A DNA stretch of 64,000 bases from contig JALNXD010000013.1 in assembly GCA_023230565.1 (NCBI GenBank), positions 1-64,000 on the forward strand, in the 5' to 3' direction. Shown here in pieces: positions 52,906-60,921 of this stretch. Under the pieces are notes generated by a model, which did no database searches, was not told the DNA's origin, and saw only the letters and a list, made by a program, of their open reading frames with translations. Origin of the DNA: Syntrophales bacterium. Lineage in GTDB: Bacteria; Desulfobacterota; Syntrophia; Syntrophales; UBA2210. The position numbers and the translations under genes are program-made. Each line of letters opens with the position of its first letter. Position 1 is the stretch's first letter.

Positions 52906-53685
52906 ATGGACTTCAAAGACATTCTTTATGAGAAAAAAAACGGAATCGCAAGGATTACGATAAACAGGCAGGAAAAAATGAATTCTTTCCGGACACAAAC
53001 GCTTTTGGAGGCGGCAGAGGCTTTTGAAAATATCTCGCTCGACCGTTCCATTGGAGTAGCCGTTTTGAGAGGCGCGGGCGACCGGGCATTCTGCACGGGA
53101 GGTGATACCGGAGAAGAGGAAGGTGCCGGTTACGGTCATGAAATGATGTTTTACGTCAGGCGGGTACATGAACTTATCCGCCGGACACCGGTGCCGGTTA
53201 TCGCCGCCGTGAACGGATATGCCATCGGGGGCGGACAGGTCCTCCAGGTTCTCTGTGATCTTTCAATAGCTGCTGATCACGCCGTATTCGGTCAGGTCGG
53301 GCCGCGAGTGGGGAGCTTTGATGCAGGGTACGGAGCTGCATATCTCGCACGCGTTGTGGGGGAAAAGAAAGCACGTGAAATGTGGTTTCTCTGCGAAAAA
53401 TATACCGCCCTGGAGGCAAAAGAAATGGGACTTATAAATAAAATTGTTCCAAAAGCGAGTCTCGACGAGGAAGTCGACATATGGTGCAATAAGATCCTTG
53501 CGTTGAGTCCCTCGGCACTGCGCATACTGAAAGCATCATTTAACAGGGAAAGTGATCATATCGCCGGATCGGAAGCCATGGCCTTCGATATGGCACACCT
53601 GTATTATAAAACGGAAGAAGCCAATGAAGCAATGCACGCGTATAGAGAAAAAAGGACCCCTGCATTCGATCGCTTCAGAAAATAA
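52906..53685 (+). CDS. Crotonase of the MenB/BadI type
   Basis: Enoyl-CoA hydratase superfamily protein of 259 residues. Unlike ordinary hydratases it has FCTGGD, GGGQVLQVLCDLSIAADHAVFGQ and PRVGSFDAGYGAAYLARVVG, then REMWFLCEKYTALEAKEMGL, the pattern of MenB (DHNA-CoA synthase) and BadI (2-ketocyclohexanecarboxyl-CoA hydrolase). The first catalytic Glu of hydratases is absent (GGGQV instead of GGGCE). No men gene is near, whereas CoA ligases and a dienoyl reductase are, so I favour a ring-opening BadI-like role in alicyclic or aromatic degradation. This is inference. Confidence 0.75.
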   Translation: MDFKDILYEKKNGIARITINRQEKMNSFRTQTLLEAAEAFENISLDRSIGVAVLRGAGDRAFCTGGDTGEEEGAGYGHEMMFYVRRVHELIRRTPVPVIAAVNGYAIGGGQVLQVLCDLSIAADHAVFGQVGPRVGSFDAGYGAAYLARVVGEKKAREMWFLCEKYTALEAKEMGLINKIVPKASLDEEVDIWCNKILALSPSALRILKASFNRESDHIAGSEAMAFDMAHLYYKTEEANEAMHAYREKRTPAFDRFRK

Positions 53686-53699
53686 AAGGAGGATAGTTA

Positions 53700-54113
53700 A
53701 TGCCGGAGACAGAAACTGATACTCACAGCATGATAATCGGATACATTTTATGGATTTTCGGATTTTTGGGTGCACACCGCTTTTATTACGGGAAACCGGT
53801 CACAGGCACCATTTATTTTTTCACCCTCGGACTTCTTTTCATAGGCTGGATTGTTGACCTTTTCCTGATTCCGTCCATGGACCGCGAAGCCGACCTGCGC
53901 TTTGCAAAAGGACCGACAGACTACAATATCGCATGGGTTCTGCTGACTTTTCTGGGACTTTTAGGCATCCACAGAATGTATATGGGAAAATGGATCACCG
54001 GGATTCTTTATCTGTTTACAGGCGGAATCGTCGGCCTTGGCTACATCTATGACTACTGGACTCTCAACGATCAGATCACTGTGATAAACAGCCGGGGATT
54101 GAAACGGCTGTAA
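53700..54113 (+). CDS. Double TM2-domain membrane protein
   Basis: A 137-residue protein with two TM2 domains: GYILWIFGFLGAHRFYYGK and FTLGLLFIGWIVDLFLIP, then LLTFLGLLGIHRMYMGKWIT and LFTGGIVGLGYIYDYW. Each repeats the HRFYxGK-type turn between two helices. Function unknown. GGAGG precedes the ATG, 14 bases after the crotonase gene, so they are likely co-transcribed. Confidence 0.9.
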   Translation: MPETETDTHSMIIGYILWIFGFLGAHRFYYGKPVTGTIYFFTLGLLFIGWIVDLFLIPSMDREADLRFAKGPTDYNIAWVLLTFLGLLGIHRMYMGKWITGILYLFTGGIVGLGYIYDYWTLNDQITVINSRGLKRL

Positions 54114-54121
54114 ACGGATTT

Positions 54122-55531
54122 TTATTGCTCATTTTTTATTTTTTCCCGGAACTGCCGGTACTTATAAAGAGCAAAAAAAGCTTTCGCTGCAGTGTCCGGA
54201 GAACTTATCAGTGTGAAATGAGGTCCGAACATATCTTTCACGAGTTTTGTCCAGAATTCACTTCCCACCGAATAGACGAGAGCCGGCTTTCCCGGAGCGG
54301 TTTTTCTTATACTTTCCGGATCGCCGTACAATAGCGCAGGATCCATTCCCGATTCGACCATTGATTTTATTATTGTTCCGGGAATGACCGGAATCGCTAG
54401 AACACCTTTTATCTTTTCATCATTGAGAGCGGCTTTGAGAGCTGTGCCGAAGAGCCCGGACGGACCGACGTCCAGCGGATTTTTGACATTCATCCACGCC
54501 GGCGCCCTGCTGCGGACTGCTTCAACCGTTTCCTGCCCCAGATCGGGAAATCCGAGTCCCAGTTGATGAGCCGCATCTGCGGCCATGACGGCCAGAGATC
54601 CGGAAGAAGTAACAACTGAAATATCAGGCCCCTCCATGAGAGGTTCCCGGGAGAAAACTCTTGCAAGGTCGAAAAGTTCCTGGAAATTGGATGCCCTTAC
54701 GACTCCGGATTGCCGGAAAAAAGCTTCATAAAGCGCATCGTCCCCGCTCATGCTTCCCGTGTGAGATGCGGCGGCCTTTTTCCCCATTTCCGTACGGCCG
54801 CTTTTCAATATAATGACAGGTTTCACGCGCGCAACCTCACGCGCAGCTTTCATGAAGCGCATGCCGTCTTTGGCGCCTTCAAGATAAAGAACTATTACAT
54901 CGGTCTTTGTATCTGCTCCGAAATGATACAACATATCCGATTCATCGACATCGATGCGATTACCTATTGTTACCAGCGCGCTTAATGCCATATCCTGGCT
55001 CGGTGACCAATCGGCGACAATATTGCCGAACACGCCGCTTTGAGCTATCACGCCGATGTTTCCCGGGCGTATTTCATCAAAATCAACTTCGGTCGATCCG
55101 AAACGATCATGAGGGTTGATAAGTCCTACACAATTGGGACCGATCACCCGTGTATGTGTCCCTTGAATGAGCTCTTTGATATCGTTTTCAAGTGTCCTGC
55201 CTTCATCGCCCGTTTCGCTGAAACCGGCAGTTTCAAGTATCACGGCACGAACACCTTTATCGAGACAATCTTTCATTATTGCGGGAACCTGCATTTTGGG
55301 CACGATAATTATCGCACAATCTATATTTCCGGTAATATCGGTCAGCCGCCGATATACAGGCAACCCTTCTATTTCGGTTTCCCTCGGATTTACAAGAAAA
55401 AGTCTTTCTCCGTATCCGTTTCGTTTCAAAAAAGCGGGGATACCGCCTCCAAAGCCTGCTTTTTTTGTTGCCCCGATAACAGCAATATTGCGCGGTCTGA
55501 AAAACGCATCCGGAAGAGATGGAAAAGGCAT
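54122..55531 (-). CDS. ADP-forming acyl-CoA synthetase alpha-type subunit (second copy)
   Basis: Paralogue of the gene at 8838, 469 residues. N-terminal CoA-binding domain (RPRNIAVIGATKKAGFGGG, RVIGPNCVGLINP), then succinyl-CoA ligase-like domains; KKAAASHTGSMSGDD near residue 253 holds the expected phosphohistidine. Again no ATP-grasp subunit is adjacent. The product would act with a beta subunit elsewhere, or bind CoA without synthetase activity. Its gene faces the TM2 gene with eight bases between stops. Confidence 0.82.
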   Translation of the reverse strand: MPFPSLPDAFFRPRNIAVIGATKKAGFGGGIPAFLKRNGYGERLFLVNPRETEIEGLPVYRRLTDITGNIDCAIIIVPKMQVPAIMKDCLDKGVRAVILETAGFSETGDEGRTLENDIKELIQGTHTRVIGPNCVGLINPHDRFGSTEVDFDEIRPGNIGVIAQSGVFGNIVADWSPSQDMALSALVTIGNRIDVDESDMLYHFGADTKTDVIVLYLEGAKDGMRFMKAAREVARVKPVIILKSGRTEMGKKAAASHTGSMSGDDALYEAFFRQSGVVRASNFQELFDLARVFSREPLMEGPDISVVTSSGSLAVMAADAAHQLGLGFPDLGQETVEAVRSRAPAWMNVKNPLDVGPSGLFGTALKAALNDEKIKGVLAIPVIPGTIIKSMVESGMDPALLYGDPESIRKTAPGKPALVYSVGSEFWTKLVKDMFGPHFTLISSPDTAAKAFFALYKYRQFREKIKNEQ

Positions 55532-55612
55532 GGGTATGCACTATCCTCCTTAGTGTTATTGTATGCGGGCTAGTTACTACAAAACACGGTCAATACGCAA
55601 ATGGTAAATCCG

Positions 55613-55698
55613 GGAAGCTCACTATATGAGGAGCTTCCACGCAAGGAAACATGAGAGCTCACTGACTTTCCGATTTACGGGCATGAGGAGCTTTTTAC
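55613..55698 (-). repeat. Dispersed repeat, reverse orientation, with partial tandem copy
   Basis: GGCATGAGGAGCTTTTTAC (55680-55698) is the reverse complement of the repeat core at 63152-63170. Just upstream GGAAGCTC-ACTATATGA-GGAGCTTCC (55613-55637) is an inverted repeat that contains a truncated copy (ATGAGGAGCTT). It lies between two divergent genes. No gene is present. Confidence 0.65.
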
Positions 55699-55779
55699 GA
55701 AATTGCCAATGATATTTGCTGGTAAAATGAAAAAGCCTTTGCTATATGAATATGCTATTTCATTTATCAGAGGTTACGT

Positions 55780-57066
55780 ATGAGCGAAAAAGCCACTTTG
55801 AAAATAGACGGAAAATCATACGATCTGCCGATAGTAACCGGAACGGAAGGCGAAAAAGCCATTGACATATCCAGTTTGCTGAAAATGACCGGATATATCA
55901 CTCTCGATCCCGGCTACGTGAATACCGGCAGTTGTATAAGCTCCATCACATATATGGATGGGAAGAAGGGAATCCTGAGATACCGCGGCATACCGATAGA
56001 ACAGCTGGCGGAGAGCTCACGGTTCGTCGAAACAGCATACCTGCTCATTCACGGCGATCTTCCTAAAGCCACAGAACTCGCCGCATTCTCGGGTCTTCTG
56101 AATGATCACTCCCTCGTTCACGAAGATATGCGCGCTTTTTTTGAAAATTACCCCAGAGGTGCCCATCCGATGGGAATACTTTCATCAATGGTGAATGCCT
56201 TGCGTGCATTTTATCCCGCCTTACCCGAGCGTTCTGAAGAAGAGGAAATAGATATCACCGTATCGAGGCTTCTTTCAAAGATCCGGACCATGGCCGCCAT
56301 GTCTTACAGAATCTCAAGGGGCCATAGAGTCGTCTATCCCTCCCATCAATTAAGTTACTGTGCCAATTTTCTCAATATGATGTTCGATTCTCCGGTCCGG
56401 CCCTACATAATCGATCCCGATCTGGTTCGTGCCCTGGACGTTTTCTTTATATTGCATGCCGATCATGAACAGAATTGTTCAACCTCGGCCGTAAGGCACG
56501 TAGGAAGCGCCAAAGTAAATCTCTACGCATCCATTTCAGCCGGGATCTGCGCCCTCTGGGGGCCTCTTCATGGAGGAGCAAATCAGGCGGTAATCGAAAT
56601 GCTTCAGCAGATCCATGACTGCGGAGGGAACCCGGACACGTTTATTGCCAGAGCGAAAGATAAAAATGATCCGTACCGTCTTATGGGATTCGGACATCGA
56701 GTCTATAAAACATATGATCCGAGAGTTCCCATAATAAAAAAGATGTGTGATAAAGTTTTAAGCAAGCTCGGAATAAACGATCCACTGCTCGATGTTGCCA
56801 AACATCTGGAAGAAACGGCTACAGCCGACTCATATTTCATTGAACATAATCTTTATCCGAATATAGACTTTTATAGCGGCATATTACTGCGGGCAATGGG
56901 ATTTCCCCTGAATATGTTTCCCGTGATGTTCGCGATAGGACGGCTTCCGGGATGGATAAGCCAGTGGAAGGAAAGCATCGACGATCCGCAATGGAAGCTC
57001 CACCGGCCGCGCCAGGTGTATATGGGGTTGCCCAGAAGAGATTATGTGCCGATTGACAGCCGATAA
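55780..57066 (+). CDS. gltA: Citrate synthase (type II)
   Basis: Condenses acetyl-CoA and oxaloacetate to citrate. The 428-residue length fits the type II hexameric form. Motifs: GYVNTGSCISSITYMDGKKG at the N-terminus, LHADHEQNCSTSAVRHVGS, WGPLHGGANQAVIEML with catalytic His, and GFGHRVYKTYDPR with His and the Asp in DFYSGILLRAMG. GAGG lies before the ATG. A terminator follows at once. Confidence 0.96.
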   Translation: MSEKATLKIDGKSYDLPIVTGTEGEKAIDISSLLKMTGYITLDPGYVNTGSCISSITYMDGKKGILRYRGIPIEQLAESSRFVETAYLLIHGDLPKATELAAFSGLLNDHSLVHEDMRAFFENYPRGAHPMGILSSMVNALRAFYPALPERSEEEEIDITVSRLLSKIRTMAAMSYRISRGHRVVYPSHQLSYCANFLNMMFDSPVRPYIIDPDLVRALDVFFILHADHEQNCSTSAVRHVGSAKVNLYASISAGICALWGPLHGGANQAVIEMLQQIHDCGGNPDTFIARAKDKNDPYRLMGFGHRVYKTYDPRVPIIKKMCDKVLSKLGINDPLLDVAKHLEETATADSYFIEHNLYPNIDFYSGILLRAMGFPLNMFPVMFAIGRLPGWISQWKESIDDPQWKLHRPRQVYMGLPRRDYVPIDSR

Positions 57067-57073
57067 AAAAGTC

Positions 57074-57122
57074 GCGACGGGCAAAAAGTATAACTGACTC
57101 TCCTTGCCTGTCGCTTTTTTTC
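57074..57122. terminator. Terminator between gltA and the transglycosylase gene
   Basis: GCGACGGGCAA (57074-57084) pairs with TTGCCTGTCGC (57104-57114), one G-T pair, followed by eight T. An A run before the stem lets it work on the opposite strand as well. Confidence 0.85.
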
Positions 57123-57123
57123 T

Positions 57124-57792
57124 TCAGGCTTTATCGATCTCTTTAACGAACGCACCCTTGAAGCGCTCATAATATTCGAAAACTTTGTCGACATAATGCC
57201 GGGTTGCCTTGAAGGGCGGAAAACCCCCGTGCATATGGACCATTCTCGACCCTGCATTGTAAGCGGCCAATGCCAATTCCGTGTTTCCATCAAATCGGTC
57301 CATTAGAAGTTTAAAATATTTAACTCCGGCATTAATATTTTCTTCGGGGTTGAATATGTCTTCCACACCAAGTGATTCGGCAGTTTCAGGCATAAGCTGC
57401 ATAAGACCGCGTGCTCCTTTTTGGGAAACGGCCCAGCGATTATATCCCGATTCCGCCATAATTATTGCCTTTACCAATGCAGGATCAATCTTATGAGAGT
57501 GCGCAGCTTTTTCTATGATTCCGTCGAATTGGTGCCTTTCGGCACCAGGCCTGATCCGTTTTGAAGATGCAGTACGCACCGCATCCTTTGGCAGTATTTC
57601 CGCAGCAGAACTTACAATTAAAATTGCAGTACTATTCTCGCTTTTTTTGATAGTATCGTCTGATATTTTCGAGATGCTCTGTGTGCTTTGACTTGAGGGA
57701 GAAAAAATAAATATGAAGAGAATCAGAAACGAAGGCAGGAGGAGGCGCGCCAATAACACCCCGTACACCTTTCTTGGCAGCTCTTCATCCAT
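57124..57792 (-). CDS. Membrane-anchored lytic transglycosylase (SLT)
   Basis: Peptidoglycan-cleaving enzyme of 222 residues. A hydrophobic N-terminal segment (LLLPSFLILFIFIFSP) anchors or exports it. The SLT domain (about residues 90-205) shows the catalytic Glu in KAIIMAESGYNRWAVS, then GARGLMQLMPETAESLG, and LALAAYNAGS. AAGGAG lies seven bases before ATG 57792, which is preferred to one two codons earlier. A role in cell-wall turnover or in opening space for a secretion or flagellar machine is likely. Confidence 0.9.
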   Translation of the reverse strand: MDEELPRKVYGVLLARLLLPSFLILFIFIFSPSSQSTQSISKISDDTIKKSENSTAILIVSSAAEILPKDAVRTASSKRIRPGAERHQFDGIIEKAAHSHKIDPALVKAIIMAESGYNRWAVSQKGARGLMQLMPETAESLGVEDIFNPEENINAGVKYFKLLMDRFDGNTELALAAYNAGSRMVHMHGGFPPFKATRHYVDKVFEYYERFKGAFVKEIDKA

Positions 57793-58001
57793 AACCATTC
57801 TCCTTGAAAAAATTAATAAAGACTTTTATAAAACCATACGACCTTCTTGTCAATAAGACTTTAGTTATATCAAGCATATTGCACCACGAACTGTGTGCGC
57901 GGCTTCGAGTTGCGGCTTTTAATATTGAACGCGGTCCAATGACGGTGTATACTTCTACTCTTGCAAGATATTACACGAACTTCATATCAGGAAGGGATGC
58001 T

Positions 58002-58829
58002 ATGATTCTAAAGACTGCTATATTGACGGAGGGGATCAGTTTTCCGGAAGGTCCGCGCTGGCATGAAAAAAAACTCTGGTTCTCCGATATGAATGCAGGG
58101 ACTGTCATGACTGTTGATGAGAATGGAAAACTGGAGCATATCGCTGAGGTGCCGGGGCATCCTTCGGGACTGGGATGGCTTCCCGATGGACGGCTTCTGG
58201 TCGTTTCGATGCTTGACAGGCGTTTATTGCGCCTGGATGATAACGGGTTTACAGAAGTGGCAAATCTCTTTGATCTTGCTTCTTATCATTGCAACGACAT
58301 GGTGGTAGATGCAAAAGGAAGAGCATATATCGGAAATTTTGGATTCGATCTCAACCGCCCGGATCCTTTTTCTCCGGCAGAAATAATCCTTGTTGAACCG
58401 GACGGATCAGCCCGGATCGTGGCAGATGAAATGGCATTTCCGAATGGATCCGTAATCACACCGGACGGCCGGATGCTCATCGTTGGAGAATCATTTGCAG
58501 GAAGATTAACTGCCTTCGATATCAATCAGGATGGATCGCTTCTGAACCGGAGGATATGGGCTGATATAGCGCCTGCGACTCCGGATGGAATCTGCCTTGA
58601 CGAACAAGGAGCAGTATGGGTTGCCTCACCCGAAACCGCGGAAGTAATAAGGGTGTACGAAGGAGGCACTATCTCTCACCACGTGCAGGTATCGACCCGC
58701 CCGTATGCCTGTATGCTTGGAGGAGATGACCGCCGTACTCTTTTTGTATGCACTTCAGGTGCATCCCCGGTGAATGGAGGCCGAATTGAAACCGTTCAGG
58801 TGGAAACGGCCGGAACCGGGTATCCCTGA
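58002..58829 (+). CDS. SMP-30/gluconolactonase-like hydrolase
   Basis: Six-bladed beta-propeller lactonase family, 275 residues. EGISFPEGPRWHEKKLWFSDM supplies the metal-binding Glu at the start; HCNDMVVDAKGRAYIGNFG and TPDGICLDEQGAVWVASP carry the Asn and Asp ligands. AGGAAGGG precedes the chosen ATG; the long upstream frame is not supported. The substrate, a sugar lactone or related ester, is not known. Confidence 0.87.
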   Translation: MILKTAILTEGISFPEGPRWHEKKLWFSDMNAGTVMTVDENGKLEHIAEVPGHPSGLGWLPDGRLLVVSMLDRRLLRLDDNGFTEVANLFDLASYHCNDMVVDAKGRAYIGNFGFDLNRPDPFSPAEIILVEPDGSARIVADEMAFPNGSVITPDGRMLIVGESFAGRLTAFDINQDGSLLNRRIWADIAPATPDGICLDEQGAVWVASPETAEVIRVYEGGTISHHVQVSTRPYACMLGGDDRRTLFVCTSGASPVNGGRIETVQVETAGTGYP

Positions 58830-58959
58830 ACCTTTTTTTAAGACGTCGAATCAGGTGGATCTAATGTGAGTAATCGTAAAAGCCGGATCAGATCCGTACA
58901 TTTAATTTGGAGGAAAGTTTTTAGAAGCGAAAAGAAATTCAGTGAAAGGAGGTTTTAAA

Positions 58960-59418
58960 ATGAAGCTGACAAGTCCTGCATTTCCACATGGGGGATCTAT
59001 TCCTTCACAATATACCTGTGATGGAGCAAACATAAGCCCGCCCCTTGAAATTTCCGAAATTCCATCGGAAGCACAAAGTCTGGCACTTATTATGGATGAC
59101 CCCGATGTTCCTCAGGCAGTTCGAAAAGACGGCATATGGGATCACTGGATACTCTTTAATATGCCTGTATCGACATCAGCTGTAAAAATTGAGGAAGGGC
59201 AGGAGCCTGAAGGCACCCACGGAAAGGGAACAGCAGGTAATACCGGCTATTTCGGACCATGTCCTCCTGACAGGGAACACAGATACTTCTTTAAACTTTA
59301 TGCTCTCAAGGAAAAGATCGGGCTTCAAGAAGGTGCAGCTAAAAGAGAAGTCGAAGAGGCGATGTCGGGCCTGATCCTGGAGAAAACCGAGTTGATGGGA
59401 AGGTATGTGCGAAAATAA
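58960..59418 (+). CDS. YbhB/YbcL family (PEBP-like) protein
   Basis: Phosphatidylethanolamine-binding-like protein of 152 residues. PQYTCDGANISPPLEISEIP-type start (here SQYTCDGANISPPL), LIMDDPDVPQ, DHWILFNMP, GTAGNTGYFGPCPPD and HRYFFKLYAL are family signatures. No signal peptide. GGAGG lies seven bases upstream. The cellular role is unclear; PEBP proteins bind phosphate or anion ligands. Confidence 0.93.
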   Translation: MKLTSPAFPHGGSIPSQYTCDGANISPPLEISEIPSEAQSLALIMDDPDVPQAVRKDGIWDHWILFNMPVSTSAVKIEEGQEPEGTHGKGTAGNTGYFGPCPPDREHRYFFKLYALKEKIGLQEGAAKREVEEAMSGLILEKTELMGRYVRK

Positions 59419-59449
59419 ACCGGTAAAAATATGTTTCCCATCGTTGAAT

Positions 59450-60547
59450 TTATGATTTTCCGGTTATAAACGCTTCAGTCATCTTATAGGCCTCGTCATC
59501 AGTAAATTGCCGGGGCGGGTGTTTGCAGAAATACGCTGAAGGCCCTTCGAGTGCGCCGTATATGCCGCGAGTAAGCGCCAGCTTTGCGCAGCGGATTCCG
59601 TCTATGGCGACACCCGCAGAATTGGGTGAGTCCTCAACAGAGAGTCTCAATTCCAGATTTATAGGCACATCGCCGAAAATCAAACCTTCCATTCGAAGAA
59701 AACAAACTTTATTATCCTTCTGCCACGCTACGTAATCACTGGGACCGATGTAAATGTTTTTGGCAGAAAGGCGATTGGCGGCAACAGATTGCACCGCCTC
59801 GGTCTTTGATTCTCTTTTGGACATCAGCCGGGCTCTGTTCAACATATTTAAAAAATCTGTATTTCCGCCCGTATTAAGCTGATAGGTTCGTTCAAGCTTT
59901 ACGCCTCTTTTTTTGAAAAGGTCTGTCAGCACACGATGAACGATAGTAGCCCCAAGCTGCGATTTTATATCGTCTCCGATAACCGGCAGCTTTCTGGCTT
60001 CAAAACGGCTCGCCCAGTCCGGATTACTTGCGATAAAAACGGGCATATTGTTAATGAAGGCCACGTGTGCTTCAAGAGCGCATTCCGCATAGAAACGTGC
60101 TGCCTTCTCCGAACCGACAGGCATGTAGTTCAGTAATATTTCTGTGCCGCTTTCCTTGAGAACGGACACTACCTCTTGCAAATCCGGCTCGGGCTCGTGA
60201 GCCGGAATAAAGATACAATCCTCATCATATTCACTCATATGCTCTGAAATACCGTCCAGAATCCGGCCCATTTTTACCGTGATGCCCGAATTGCCGAGAT
60301 CGTCACAAAACGCAGCGGTACAATTAGGATTTGAAAAAATAGCCGTATTCAGATCTTTCCCTACTTTTCTTTTATCTATATCAAACGCTGCAACAACTTC
60401 TATATCCCCGGGATTGAACCCTCCTATTTCCCAATGCATCAAACCGATTGCTTCTTCGGCTTTCCTTCTTTTGTAATAATGAATTCCCTGCACGAGAGAA
60501 CAGGCGCAATTACCCACGCCCGCAATGGCAATTCTTATTTTATCCAC
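59450..60547 (-). CDS. ino1: Inositol-3-phosphate synthase
   Basis: Converts glucose 6-phosphate to myo-inositol 3-phosphate with NAD. The 365-residue form is the archaeal/bacterial short type: IAIAGVGNCACSLVQGI binds NAD, VIGDDIKSQLGATIVHRVL and YQLNTGGNTDFLNM are the active-site blocks with conserved lysine. It starts at GTG after GGGGGTGATCA. The product could supply inositol lipids or solutes. Confidence 0.92.
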   Translation of the reverse strand: MDKIRIAIAGVGNCACSLVQGIHYYKRRKAEEAIGLMHWEIGGFNPGDIEVVAAFDIDKRKVGKDLNTAIFSNPNCTAAFCDDLGNSGITVKMGRILDGISEHMSEYDEDCIFIPAHEPEPDLQEVVSVLKESGTEILLNYMPVGSEKAARFYAECALEAHVAFINNMPVFIASNPDWASRFEARKLPVIGDDIKSQLGATIVHRVLTDLFKKRGVKLERTYQLNTGGNTDFLNMLNRARLMSKRESKTEAVQSVAANRLSAKNIYIGPSDYVAWQKDNKVCFLRMEGLIFGDVPINLELRLSVEDSPNSAGVAIDGIRCAKLALTRGIYGALEGPSAYFCKHPPRQFTDDEAYKMTEAFITGKS

Positions 60548-60921
60548 TGATCACCCCCAACTGTTCGAGAAACTCGCACATCTATTTTCCGGAAAGAACC
60601 ACCTTGCAAAATGGTAACCTTGATGGATTTGTAAAAAACGGTTTTATGCCATGTCATTAATTGGAAATAATTGCCCTGTCACACATCAACTTACCTGAAA
60701 GTCGTTTTTCCTCCCTTTCGCCATTCCGCAGCCAAAGATGACTGCTTTCGACTGAACTGCACTACTTTTTACATCGCAGAAACCGCTAACCTTGTTATTT
60801 TACCTGAATAAATTCCAAAAGCAAGTACTGACCACTACTGATACAATTTCCTTTGCCCTTCCAAGGTTTTTTCGCGAACCTCTTCGCAAAAGCGAAAAGG
60901 TTCGCAGATTTCTTCGTAAAA
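60548..60921. other. Intergenic region with hairpin
   Basis: No gene seen. Near 60873-60905 GCGAACCT-C-TTCGC-AAAA-GCGAA-A-AGGTTCGC is a long hairpin of two stacked stems just past the FecR gene stop, possibly its terminator though without a T run. Confidence 0.45.
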
